Of a DNA stretch of 53,811 nt, positions 1 to 6,340 are shown piece after piece; the first letter of the stretch is position 1; every line of letters begins with the position of its first letter. Source of the stretch: Polaribacter sp. (lineage in GTDB: Bacteria > Bacteroidota > Bacteroidia > Flavobacteriales > Flavobacteriaceae). Both the position numbers and the translations under genes were made by a program. Where the stretch lies: the NCBI GenBank assembly GCA_029238315.1, contig JAQWGI010000001.1, positions 1 through 53,811 of the forward strand, written 5' to 3'. The notes under the pieces are model-generated. The model did not search any database and was not told where the DNA came from. It saw only the letters and a program-made list of their open reading frames with translations.

Positions 1-1
1 C

Positions 2-532
2 GGAGATGTGAACCCGAGTGGTAAATTACCGTTAACTGTAGCTAGAAGTGTGGGTCAGTTAAGAATGATTTATAATCACAAACCCTCTGCTTATTTTCAT
101 AAATATGCCGATGAGGAAAAGACACCCTTATACCCTTTTGGTTTTGGTTTAAGCTATACTAAATATTCATACGGAGCTCCTACTCTATCAGAAACTACTT
201 TGAACAAAAATGGTACAGTAACAGTTGCTGTTCAAATAACAAACACCGGTGATGTTGATGGAGAAGAAATTGCACAACTTTATATTAGAGACAATGTAAG
301 CAGTGCTACAAGAGCTGTAAAAGAATTAAAAGGCTATAAACGAGTTGCTTTAAAAGCTGGGGAAACAAAAACAGTAAGCTTTTCTATAGATGCCGAGAGC
401 CTAGCCTTCTATGATATTAATATGGACTATTGTGTAGAGCCAGGTACATTTTCTATTATGACAGGTTCTTCCTCAAATACCAAAGATTTAACAACAACAA
501 TTTTAACGGTAACTAATAGAATCAAATTATAA
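2..532 (+). CDS. GH3 beta-glucosidase, C-terminal part (5' truncated by window edge)
   Basis: Open from the first full codon of the window, so the gene begins outside. The visible 176 residues start with GDVNPSGKLPLT, the conserved stretch at the end of the GH3 (alpha/beta) sandwich domain of BglX-type enzymes, followed by YNHK and by PLYPFGFGLSYT. The rest is the fibronectin-III-like domain that closes GH3 enzymes (EEIAQLYIRD, ELKGYKRV, LKAGETKTVSF). The family hydrolyses terminal beta-linked glucose or xylose from oligosaccharides, usually in the periplasm. The catalytic aspartate lies upstream and cannot be checked. The reading frame here is intact. The next small ORF starts directly after the stop codon. 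Confidence 0.9.
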   Translation, partial: GDVNPSGKLPLTVARSVGQLRMIYNHKPSAYFHKYADEEKTPLYPFGFGLSYTKYSYGAPTLSETTLNKNGTVTVAVQITNTGDVDGEEIAQLYIRDNVSSATRAVKELKGYKRVALKAGETKTVSFSIDAESLAFYDINMDYCVEPGTFSIMTGSSSNTKDLTTTILTVTNRIKL

Positions 533-778
533 ATGAATTATTTTAAATTGGTACTTTTTGGATTAATTTCTTTGTTATATTCTGACCAGTCTTGCAAAAA
601 ATTAACCATTAAGATTAATAACCAAGGATTTTGCTATAATCATGATGAAATAGTTGATGCAAATAAAGAGAGATTCTCAGAAGGTGGAAGCGCTCACAGG
701 TCATGGTCTAAATATAGGTTCTATTCTAAAACTAATGGTTATCCTGATTGGGCAAATGATTTCATCAGAAAAATATAA
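533..778 (+). CDS. Small hypothetical protein abutting the GH3 gene
   Basis: The ATG follows the GH3 stop codon without a gap, so translational coupling is possible. The 81 residues begin with a hydrophobic stretch (FKLVLFGLISLLY) that could be a signal peptide, followed by a polar domain with two cysteines and several aromatic residues (RSWSKYRFY, YPDWANDF). I do not recognise a family. It could be a small exported protein or the start of a longer secreted protein that has been cut off, since what follows up to 1.3 kb is decayed sequence. There is no convincing Shine-Dalgarno site of its own. Confidence 0.4.
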   Translation: MNYFKLVLFGLISLLYSDQSCKKLTIKINNQGFCYNHDEIVDANKERFSEGGSAHRSWSKYRFYSKTNGYPDWANDFIRKI

Positions 779-916
779 AAAAACAAACAATAATATTATG
801 GGAATATTTGACTGGTTATCTGGAAAAAGGTACTAAAAATAAAATAACCAACACTGAAAATAAAAGTTCTATCAAAGGTTTTTATATGTACAAAATATAA
901 ATTTTAGGAAGTTATA
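779..916 (+). other. Decayed intergenic sequence with a possible gene fragment
   Basis: An ATG at 798 opens a 12-codon ORF reading MGIFDWLSGKRY, which resembles the amino terminus of many small flavobacterial proteins. A shift of frame after the lysine would extend it by about 20 polar codons to near 900. This may be a frameshifted small gene or chance. Nothing else is recognisable. Confidence 0.2.
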
Positions 917-1082
917 TCACCGTTTCCAAGTACCCCCATAAGTATACAACGGATTGTCCTTTTTAACGTCTCTTAGACACTCTTTACAAACAAACACCCA
1001 TTCTTGGGTTTTTATATTGTACTCGGTACATCGTATAAAAATTTACTTTACAAATGGCGCAATGTTTAATTCGTTGTTTCAT
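917..1082 (-). pseudogene. Small zinc-ribbon-like protein, frameshifted
   Basis: Read on the minus strand from the ATG at 1082, the first frame gives MKQRIKHCAICKVNF. The rest (RCTEYNIKTQEWVFVCKEC, ending YGGTWKR) is in another frame. The two join if one T of a five-T run near 1040-1045 is removed. The restored protein of about 55 residues has two CxxC pairs (CAIC, CKEC) as in a zinc ribbon, and ends in YGGTWKR, a tail I associate with small uncharacterised Bacteroidota proteins. The homopolymer shift could be real decay or a sequencing error. Repeat copy A1 lies directly upstream of its start. Confidence 0.5.
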
Positions 1083-1100
1083 ACGTTACTTAAGTCATTA

Positions 1101-1178
1101 ATAACTCAACTTTTAGTGTCAAATATAACCAGTTTCCAGTTATTTTTTTATACCTCCCGAGCAACCTCTCGAGCAACC
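1101..1178. repeat. Repeat A, left copy (brackets the carotenoid operon)
   Basis: About 78 bp closely matching 5303-5379 in the same orientation. Shared blocks are aacttttag, cagtttccagtta and a 26-bp identical core starting cctcccgagcaacc. Inside the core the unit cgagcaacc occurs twice, 3 bp apart. No gene is recognisable in it. The two copies lie on either side of the four carotenoid genes. Confidence 0.7.
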
Positions 1179-1329
1179 GGTATTCTCGCCATATATTAGC
1201 TTGTATCTTTTTGATTTTGTCTCTTTAGTTTTAAAATTCTTAATACATTATTAATTTAGAGATTACTTATTCTCATACAATTTAATAAAAACAGTAAATC
1301 AGATAGTGATTCACTTCAATTACTTTGTC

Positions 1330-1337
1330 TATATTTG
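1330..1337 (+). promoter_or_regulatory. Probable -7 promoter box of the carotenoid operon
   Basis: TATATTTG matches the Bacteroidota -7 consensus TAnnTTTG and lies 32 bp before the proposed TTG start of the crtA-like gene. The -33 element is not clear. The stretch 1179-1329 otherwise holds only AT-rich sequence. Confidence 0.45.
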
Positions 1338-1368
1338 ATTCAATTTAAATAGAAGAGTAGATATCATT

Positions 1369-2031
1369 TTGAGAACAAGTTTAATAATTGTAAGATACCA
1401 CCCAAATTTTGCCATTTTTGGATTTTTATCAATGGCAATTTTTAGAGTTCCTTTATTTTTTAACAAAAATATACAATTTTATAAATTAATGGGAACAGGT
1501 AAAAATGGTACGTTTGATAAAATTCCAGATTTATCTCAATGGTCTATTTTAATTACTTATGAAGGTGATTTAAACTTAAATGCTCAATTTGGAAGTTTCA
1601 TTTTAAAATGGTTTGAATTGTTTTGTAAAAAACAAACTATATATCTGTTAAAGCCAATTGAAGGTCATGGTTTATGGGATAAAAAAAAGGTTTTTGGTGA
1701 TCTACCACCAACAACTGATTATGAAGGAGAAATAGCTGTATTAACAAGAGCAACAATTCGCTTAAATAAATTGCGTTATTTTTGGCAAAATGTGGCCCCA
1801 ATTGCTGCACAAATGCTAGCAGCAGATGGATTTATTACTTCTTATGGAGTAGGAGAGATTCCTTGGGTAAAACAAGCAACTTTTAGTGTTTGGGAATCAA
1901 AAGCGATGATGAAAAAATTTGCATACAGAATGCCACAACATAAAGCCGTTATCCAAAAAACTAGAAAACAAAATTGGTATAGTGAAGATATGTTTACACG
2001 TTTTACTATTCAACAAAAAATTGTAAAATAA
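1369..2031 (+). CDS. crtA: CrtA-like carotenoid (spheroidene-type) monooxygenase
   Basis: A 220-residue protein with the signature blocks of the spheroidene monooxygenase family: FYKLMGTGKNGTF near the N-terminus, EGHGLWDKKKVFG, VLTRATIRLNKLRYFW, then QATFSVWES, FAYRMPQHKAVI and WYSEDMFTRF at the C-terminus. CrtA in purple bacteria introduces keto groups at C2 of acyclic carotenoid ends. In a Bacteroidota cluster with CruF and CrtD it may oxidise C2' of the acyclic end of a monocyclic carotenoid, which is an inference. The TTG start is chosen because family homology begins upstream of the first ATG (1432) and because a TAnnTTTG box sits just before it. The gap to crtD is 157 bp. Confidence 0.8.
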   Translation: MRTSLIIVRYHPNFAIFGFLSMAIFRVPLFFNKNIQFYKLMGTGKNGTFDKIPDLSQWSILITYEGDLNLNAQFGSFILKWFELFCKKQTIYLLKPIEGHGLWDKKKVFGDLPPTTDYEGEIAVLTRATIRLNKLRYFWQNVAPIAAQMLAADGFITSYGVGEIPWVKQATFSVWESKAMMKKFAYRMPQHKAVIQKTRKQNWYSEDMFTRFTIQQKIVK

Positions 2032-2188
2032 TTCAGCTATTCACTCTTTTGTTAGCAAACTAATTTTTTTAGAAATTACATTTTAAGGCTAATAATTTTT
2101 TTAACTTCAATAAAAATTTTGATATAATTAAATAAAAAAATAGGGTTAAATGTTTTTTGTTTTATATTTTTACATAAATATTAAACAA

Positions 2189-3646
2189 ATGAAGAAGGTA
2201 GCTGTTATTGGTAGTGGAATTGGAGGGTTAGCCACTTCAATTCGACTGGCTTTAAAGAATTATGATGTTTCTGTTTTTGAAGCAAATTCTTATCTTGGAG
2301 GAAAACTGTCATCATTCGAAAAAGATGGTTTTACTTTTGATACGGGTCCTTCACTTTTTACAGCTCCAGAAAATATAGAAGCACTTTTTAGTTTAGCACA
2401 AAAAGATATTACTAGCTATTTTACATATCGCGATTTAGATGAAAGTTGTCGTTATTTTTTTGCGAATGGAAAAAAAATTATTGCCCAAAAAAACGTTGAA
2501 ACATTTGCTGAAGAGGCAGAAAAAGTTTTTGGTGAGCCATCAGGAAACATTAAAAAATATCTTCAAAATAGTAAGAAAGCCTATCAAAATATAGGAGAAC
2601 TTTTTTTAGATTTTCCTTTAGATTTAAATTTAATAACAAAAAGTGAAACGTACAAAGCTTTGTTCAGTGTAAAGTTTCCATACATTTCAAAGTCTTTGAA
2701 TAGCTTTAACGAATCAAGTTTTAAAACACCAGAAATGGTTCAGCTTTTTAATCGTTTTGCAACTTATAATGGTAGTAATCCTTATAAAGCGCCAGCTATG
2801 TTAAGTATGATTTCTAGTTTAGAACAAAGCCAAGGAACTTTTTATCCAAATGGAGGAATGATTAGTATTACCAGAGCCTTAGTGCAATTGGCAAAAGATG
2901 TTGGGGTTAAATTTCATATCGATAGTAAAGTTGAAAAAATTGAAACTTTAAAAGATATTGTTACAGGAGTTTTAGTAAACGGAAAAAATTATAAAGTACA
3001 TACAGTTGTAAGTAATATGGATATTTATTACACCTATAAAAATTTACTTTCGGATAAAAATTTTGCCGATAAAGTTTTAAAGCAAGAACGAAGTAGCAGT
3101 GCTTTTATATTCTATTGGGGAATAAACACTACTTTTTCAGATTTAGGTTTGCATAATATCTTTTTTAGTGAAGATTATAAAAAAGAGTTTAAACAAATTT
3201 TTGACGAGTCAATTTTACCTGATGAACCAACAATTTATGTGAATATAACTTCCAAATACGACAAAAATCACGCCCCAGATAAAAGTGAAAATTGGTTTGT
3301 AATGGTAAATGCTCCTGCACATAATGAGCATAATTGGGAAGAACAAAAAGAAAAAGTAAGAAATTTTATTATCAAACAAATAAATAAACAATTAAAGACT
3401 AATCTAGAAAATCATATAGTTTTGGAAGACACACTTTCTCCATTAAATATTCAACAAAAAACAGCAAGTTTTATGGGATCTTTATATGGGACAAGCAGTA
3501 ACAGTAAAATGGCTGCTTTTTTTAGACAGCAAAATAAAAGTAAGCGATATAAAAATTTATATTTCTGTGGAGGAAGCGTTCATCCAGGAGGTGGAATTCC
3601 CTTATGTTTTAAAAGTGCAAAATTAGTAGCAGATGACATTCAGTAA
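2189..3646 (+). CDS. crtD: CrtD-like carotenoid desaturase (phytoene desaturase family)
   Basis: An FAD-dependent amine-oxidase-type protein of 485 residues. It has the dinucleotide-binding loop GSGIGGLATSIRLA at the N-terminus, GGKLSSFEKDGFTFDTGPS, a central RFATYNGSNPYKAPAML block, and CGGSVHPGGGIPLCFKSAK at the C-terminus. The central block and FYPNGGMISI resemble the CrtD branch (3,4-desaturation of 1-hydroxy carotenoids) more than phytoene-using CrtI, but the two are close and this is a judgement. The start is set at MKKVAVIGSG; an ATG 39 bp upstream would add a hydrophobic extension the family lacks. The end overlaps cruF by 14 bp, so the pair is translationally coupled. Confidence 0.8.
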   Translation: MKKVAVIGSGIGGLATSIRLALKNYDVSVFEANSYLGGKLSSFEKDGFTFDTGPSLFTAPENIEALFSLAQKDITSYFTYRDLDESCRYFFANGKKIIAQKNVETFAEEAEKVFGEPSGNIKKYLQNSKKAYQNIGELFLDFPLDLNLITKSETYKALFSVKFPYISKSLNSFNESSFKTPEMVQLFNRFATYNGSNPYKAPAMLSMISSLEQSQGTFYPNGGMISITRALVQLAKDVGVKFHIDSKVEKIETLKDIVTGVLVNGKNYKVHTVVSNMDIYYTYKNLLSDKNFADKVLKQERSSSAFIFYWGINTTFSDLGLHNIFFSEDYKKEFKQIFDESILPDEPTIYVNITSKYDKNHAPDKSENWFVMVNAPAHNEHNWEEQKEKVRNFIIKQINKQLKTNLENHIVLEDTLSPLNIQQKTASFMGSLYGTSSNSKMAAFFRQQNKSKRYKNLYFCGGSVHPGGGIPLCFKSAKLVADDIQ

Positions 3647-4328
3647 TTTATTTAAAAACAAATATAGATTAGCAATAGGAATAAGTTTATTATTTCATGT
3701 GAGTGCTATTATTGGCTTGCTTTTTACTGATTATAATGATTTTTTTATTCAAAACACACCTTTAAATTTAATCATTTCAATGGCATTGGTTTTATATACA
3801 CATCAAAAAATTAATAAATCACTCTGGTTCTTTTTTAGCGCATGTGTTTTTGCAGGTCTTACTTATGAAGTTATTGGAATAAATACAGGTTTTCTTTTTG
3901 GAGATTACAAATATTCAAATGTTATGGGCTACAAAATATTTGGTGTTCCTATTTTATTAGGCATTTTGTGGTTTACAACTATGTATTGCGTAGGAGGTTT
4001 AACGTCTCAATTTTATAATTGGTTTAGAGTTAAATATAACTTTAAAGTTTCTAATAAAATAGAACTTCATTTATTGGCAATATTTGGAGCATTTGCAGCA
4101 GTTTTTTTAGATTTATTTTTAGAACCAGTAGCTATTAAATTAAATTTTTGGCAATGGTATCCATATGGAGAAATTCCAATATATAATTATGTGTGTTGGT
4201 TTTTCGGAAGTTTAATTTTACAGTATTTATTCGTAATTTTGAAATTTAATAAACAGAATAAATTCGCAGTGTATTTATTTACAATTCAACTTATATTTTT
4301 TATAACCATTAGTTTATTTTATAAATGA
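3633..4328 (+). CDS. cruF: CruF, carotenoid 1',2'-hydratase (DUF422 membrane protein)
   Basis: A 231-residue integral membrane protein with about seven hydrophobic segments. Conserved blocks include TYEVIGINTGFLFGDYKYS, GVPILLGILWF, DLFLEPVAIKLNFWQW and IPIYNYVCWFFGS, typical of the CruF/DUF422 family. CruF adds water across the terminal double bond of an acyclic psi end, giving the 1'-hydroxyl of saproxanthin- and myxol-type pigments. The start lies inside the crtD end, and the stop region overlaps the crtZ start (ATGA). The acidic and aromatic residues that mark the family are present, and no truncation is seen. Confidence 0.85.
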   Translation: MTFSNLFKNKYRLAIGISLLFHVSAIIGLLFTDYNDFFIQNTPLNLIISMALVLYTHQKINKSLWFFFSACVFAGLTYEVIGINTGFLFGDYKYSNVMGYKIFGVPILLGILWFTTMYCVGGLTSQFYNWFRVKYNFKVSNKIELHLLAIFGAFAAVFLDLFLEPVAIKLNFWQWYPYGEIPIYNYVCWFFGSLILQYLFVILKFNKQNKFAVYLFTIQLIFFITISLFYK

Positions 4329-4807
4329 TCTTTCTTATTATCTTATCAATATCTTTAGTAACGTTCATTATAATGGAGGGTATTACTTGGTCAATGCACA
4401 AGTATGTGATGCATGGATTTTTGTGGTATTTGCATGAGGATCATCATAAACCAAATGCTCACTTTTTGGAGAAAAATGATGCTTTCTTTTTAATTTTTGC
4501 CATACCAAGTTGGTTGTGCATTATGATTGGTTTACAAGATAAAATATTTTGGCTTGCAGGTATTGGATTTGGTATTGCACTTTATGGTTTGGCTTATTTT
4601 ATAGTGCATGATGTTATTATTCATCAGCGTTTTAAGTGGTTTTCGAGAAGTAATAACACGTATATAAAAGCTTTAAAATGGGCGCATAAAATGCACCATA
4701 AGCATCTCCAAAAAGAAAAAAGTGAAAGTTTTGGCTTATTATTTGTTGCTAAAAAATATTGGGAAAAGGTACTTAAAGACAAGGCAATTCGCAAGCAAAA
4801 ATTATAA
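4325..4807 (+). CDS. crtZ: CrtZ, beta-carotene 3-hydroxylase
   Basis: A 160-residue diiron membrane hydroxylase of the fatty acid hydroxylase superfamily. The histidine boxes are intact: HKYVMHG, HEDHHKPN, a central HDVIIHQRF, and HKMHHKH near the C-terminus, with hydrophobic helices between them. It hydroxylates C3 of the beta-ionone ring. The ATG overlaps the cruF stop as ATGA, so it is the last gene of a coupled crtD-cruF-crtZ unit. Length is normal for bacterial CrtZ. The sequence behind it (4808 onward) contains no terminator I can see and runs into the DGR remnant. Confidence 0.92.
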   Translation: MIFLIILSISLVTFIIMEGITWSMHKYVMHGFLWYLHEDHHKPNAHFLEKNDAFFLIFAIPSWLCIMIGLQDKIFWLAGIGFGIALYGLAYFIVHDVIIHQRFKWFSRSNNTYIKALKWAHKMHHKHLQKEKSESFGLLFVAKKYWEKVLKDKAIRKQKL

Positions 4808-4883
4808 GTGTTTTAATAAGAAGTTATTTAAGTATATCATACACCTTTAAGGAAATTAGTTTTGGCGATAAAGAAAATTTTAA

Positions 4884-5042
4884 AAACATTTTAATGGAGC
4901 AACCACCCCTAACGGTACTTTCTACTGGAGTTCTACGGAGTACGTTAGCAATAGCGCGTGGATGCAATATTTTAACAATGGTAATCAGAACTTCAACTTT
5001 AAGGACGACCCAAACGATGTGCGTGTAGTTCGAGCTTTTTAA
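4884..5042 (+). pseudogene. DGR target-gene remnant: variable-repeat-like C-terminus
   Basis: The frame opens after a TAA at 4881 and has no start codon, so only the tail of a gene survives. It reads GATTPNGTFYWSSTEY, then a stretch of about 25 residues rich in N, S, F and D (AWMQYFNNGNQNFNF), then VRVVRAF and stop. This is the characteristic end of C-type-lectin-fold target proteins of diversity-generating retroelements, whose variable repeat ends in RVRAVR(S/A)F. Positions that are AAC (Asn) in template repeats are here a mix of GTT, AGC, ATG, TAT, TTC, TTT and GAC, as expected of a variable rather than a template copy. An avd remnant follows 75 bp downstream, in the classical VR-avd order. 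Confidence 0.75.
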
Positions 5043-5045
5043 TTA

Positions 5046-5061
5046 CCTGCCTACCGGCAGG
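5046..5061. repeat. GC-rich hairpin just behind the variable repeat
   Basis: cctgcc-tacc-ggcagg: a perfect 6-bp stem with a 4-base loop, 3 bp after the VR stop codon, followed by further caggt so an alternative register is possible. In DGRs a hairpin directly downstream of the VR aids retrohoming. A very similar palindrome is also a scattered intergenic repeat in flavobacterial genomes, so either origin is possible. Confidence 0.6.
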
Positions 5062-5116
5062 CAGGTTTATCAATTTAATTAGTGCCGCGTAAGCGGTTGG
5101 TTTTTATTTTTTAAAA

Positions 5117-5305
5117 ATGGCATTACATACCGAGTTACCGGTTTAAATAGAAACTTATAAATTGGTGTTAGAAATTTTTGTAAGTACTAAAAACTTCCCC
5201 AAAAAATACAAGTATAGTTTGGGTAGAGATATGGAGCGCGATGTATTGGTATTGATGCGCTGTATATATCGTGCTCTATTAGAACGGAACTTTAGTTTCC
5301 AGTAA
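5117..5305 (+). pseudogene. avd: DGR accessory protein Avd (four-helix bundle), broken
   Basis: From ATG 5117 the frame reads MALHTELPV, then a TAA at 5144 where homologs have a tyrosine codon, then IETYKLVLEIFVSTKNFPKK, YSLGRDMERDVLVLMRC and IYRALLERN before a stop at 5303. These blocks are those of the S23/bAvd-type four-helix-bundle proteins that accompany DGR reverse transcriptases. The Avd-like sequence stops after LLERN; about half of the usual ~120 residues is missing, and repeat A begins there. One base change restores the first stop, so decay is recent or the stop is the founding lesion. The reverse transcriptase and template repeat that should follow are absent. Confidence 0.8.
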
Positions 5306-5379
5306 CTTAACTTTTAGAATATAATATAATCAGTTTCCAGTTAACTTTTTATACCTCCCGAGCAACCTCTCGAGCAACC
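5303..5379. repeat. Repeat A, right copy
   Basis: Direct copy of 1101-1178 with an identical 26-bp core at 5354-5379. It starts exactly where the avd remnant ends and stops 15 bp before the tRNA-Phe terminator stem. The motif agtttccagt occurs twice here (5294 and 5332). Confidence 0.7.
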
Positions 5380-5385
5380 CTAAAA

Positions 5386-5426
5386 ACCAAAAAACCCGTA
5401 ATTCATTGTTTGTAAATGAGTTACGG
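5386..5426 (-). terminator. Rho-independent terminator of tRNA-Phe
   Basis: Stem cccgtaattcatt / aatgagttacggg with a 7-base loop, one G-T mismatch, followed on the minus strand by TTTTTTGGTTTTT. It lies 11 bp past the 3' end of the tRNA. Confidence 0.8.
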
Positions 5427-5436
5427 GATAATTTTG

Positions 5437-5509
5437 TGGTACCTCCAGGAATCGAACCAGGGACACAAGGATTTTCAGTCCTTTGCTCTACCAACTGAGC
5501 TAAGGTACC
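5437..5509 (-). tRNA. tRNA-Phe (anticodon GAA)
   Basis: Cloverleaf on the minus strand with acceptor stem GGTACCT/AGGTACC, D-arm GCTCAGTTGGTAGAGC, anticodon loop CTGAAAA with GAA, T-loop GGTTCGATTCC and discriminator A. CCA is not encoded. Its 3' end faces the accessory region with the DGR remnant and the carotenoid operon. Confidence 0.95.
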
Positions 5510-5525
5510 ATTGCCTTAGCGGATG

Positions 5526-5558
5526 CAAATATACTACCTCTTTTTTTAATCTACCAAA
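5526..5558 (-). promoter_or_regulatory. Promoter of tRNA-Phe
   Basis: On the minus strand a -7 box TATATTTG (5526-5533) is preceded at about 20 bp by TTTG (5555-5558), the Bacteroidota -33/-7 arrangement. The tRNA begins 16 bp downstream. Confidence 0.6.
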
Positions 5559-5580
5559 TAAAATTGTAAAAAATCTGTTG

Positions 5581-5588
5581 TATTTTTG
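5581..5588 (+). promoter_or_regulatory. Promoter -7 box of the coaX operon
   Basis: TATTTTTG fits TAnnTTTG and lies 20 bp before the coaX ATG, divergent from the tRNA-Phe promoter. No clear terminator appears before ppiD's own promoter region, so it may drive the block up to about 11 kb. Confidence 0.55.
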
Positions 5589-5608
5589 AGCGCATTTAAA
5601 AAATAAGA

Positions 5609-6340
5609 ATGAATTTAATAGTTGATATAGGGAATACTAGGGTTAAAGCAGCTGTTTTTGAGAAAGATACCATTGTGGAGGTGTTTCTGTTTGAAGTTGA
5701 AGATTTATTTACTAAAATTGAAATAATTACAAAAAATTATAAAATAGTATCTGGTATTGTTGCGTCTGTAGTAATAATTTCTAAAGATACAGTAACACAA
5801 TTAAACAAAAGTGTTCCTTTTTTAGTTTTAGACGCATCAACAAAAGTGCCTTTTAAAAATAGATACGAATCGCCAAAAACACTTGGTGTAGATAGAATAG
5901 CACTTGTTGCAAATGCAGTAGAAAAATTTCCTGGTAAAAATGTTTTAATCATTGATGCAGGAACTTGTATTACTTATGATTTTGTTAATGTTAAAAAAGA
6001 GTATCTAGGAGGCGCAATTTCGCCTGGAGTAGAGATGAGATACAAATCTTTACAGCATTTTACATCAAAATTACCAATGTTAGAGAAAAAAACACCTAAT
6101 ACTTTTATTGGAAGAAATACAACAGAAAGTATCCATTCTGGAGTTGTAAATGGTCTTTTAAAAGAATTAATTGGTGTAATTGAACAATATGAAACCGAAA
6201 ATCCATTTTTAACAATTGTTTTAACAGGTGGAGATACAAATTTCTTGGCTAAACAATTAAAAAGTAGCATATTTGCCAATCCAAATTTTGTTTTGGAAGG
6301 ATTAAACACAATTTTGATATACAACAACAAGGAATGTTAA
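5609..6340 (+). CDS. coaX: Type III pantothenate kinase
   Basis: A 243-residue cytoplasmic kinase of the ASKHA fold that phosphorylates pantothenate with ATP in the first step of coenzyme A synthesis. The phosphate-1 loop DIGNTRVK is at residues 6-13, GVDRIA at about 93-98, and DAGTCITYD from residue 116; GGAISPG and the C-terminal TGGDTNFL adenosine motif also follow the family. Length is normal. The ATG has a promoter box 20 bp upstream. The last 7 bp overlap the start of the next gene, so the two are coupled. Confidence 0.95.
   Translation: MNLIVDIGNTRVKAAVFEKDTIVEVFLFEVEDLFTKIEIITKNYKIVSGIVASVVIISKDTVTQLNKSVPFLVLDASTKVPFKNRYESPKTLGVDRIALVANAVEKFPGKNVLIIDAGTCITYDFVNVKKEYLGGAISPGVEMRYKSLQHFTSKLPMLEKKTPNTFIGRNTTESIHSGVVNGLLKELIGVIEQYETENPFLTIVLTGGDTNFLAKQLKSSIFANPNFVLEGLNTILIYNNKEC

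Noticed and set aside
654..836. A 60-codon ORF overlapping the small protein behind GH3
   Set aside because: Out of frame with the better-supported ORF at 533; only its last 12 codons (MGIFDWLSGK) look protein-like, and these are described as debris.
954..1199. An 81-codon plus-strand ORF across repeat A (starting MSFLTSLRH)
   Set aside because: It is antisense to the zinc-ribbon remnant, runs through the repeat core (giving the repeated RATSRAT), and has no protein-like composition.
4861..5042. The GATTPNG...RAF stretch as a template repeat rather than a variable repeat
   Set aside because: Template repeats are rich in AAC/AAT at the variable sites; here many of those sites carry other bases, and an in-frame stop follows as in a VR at a gene end.
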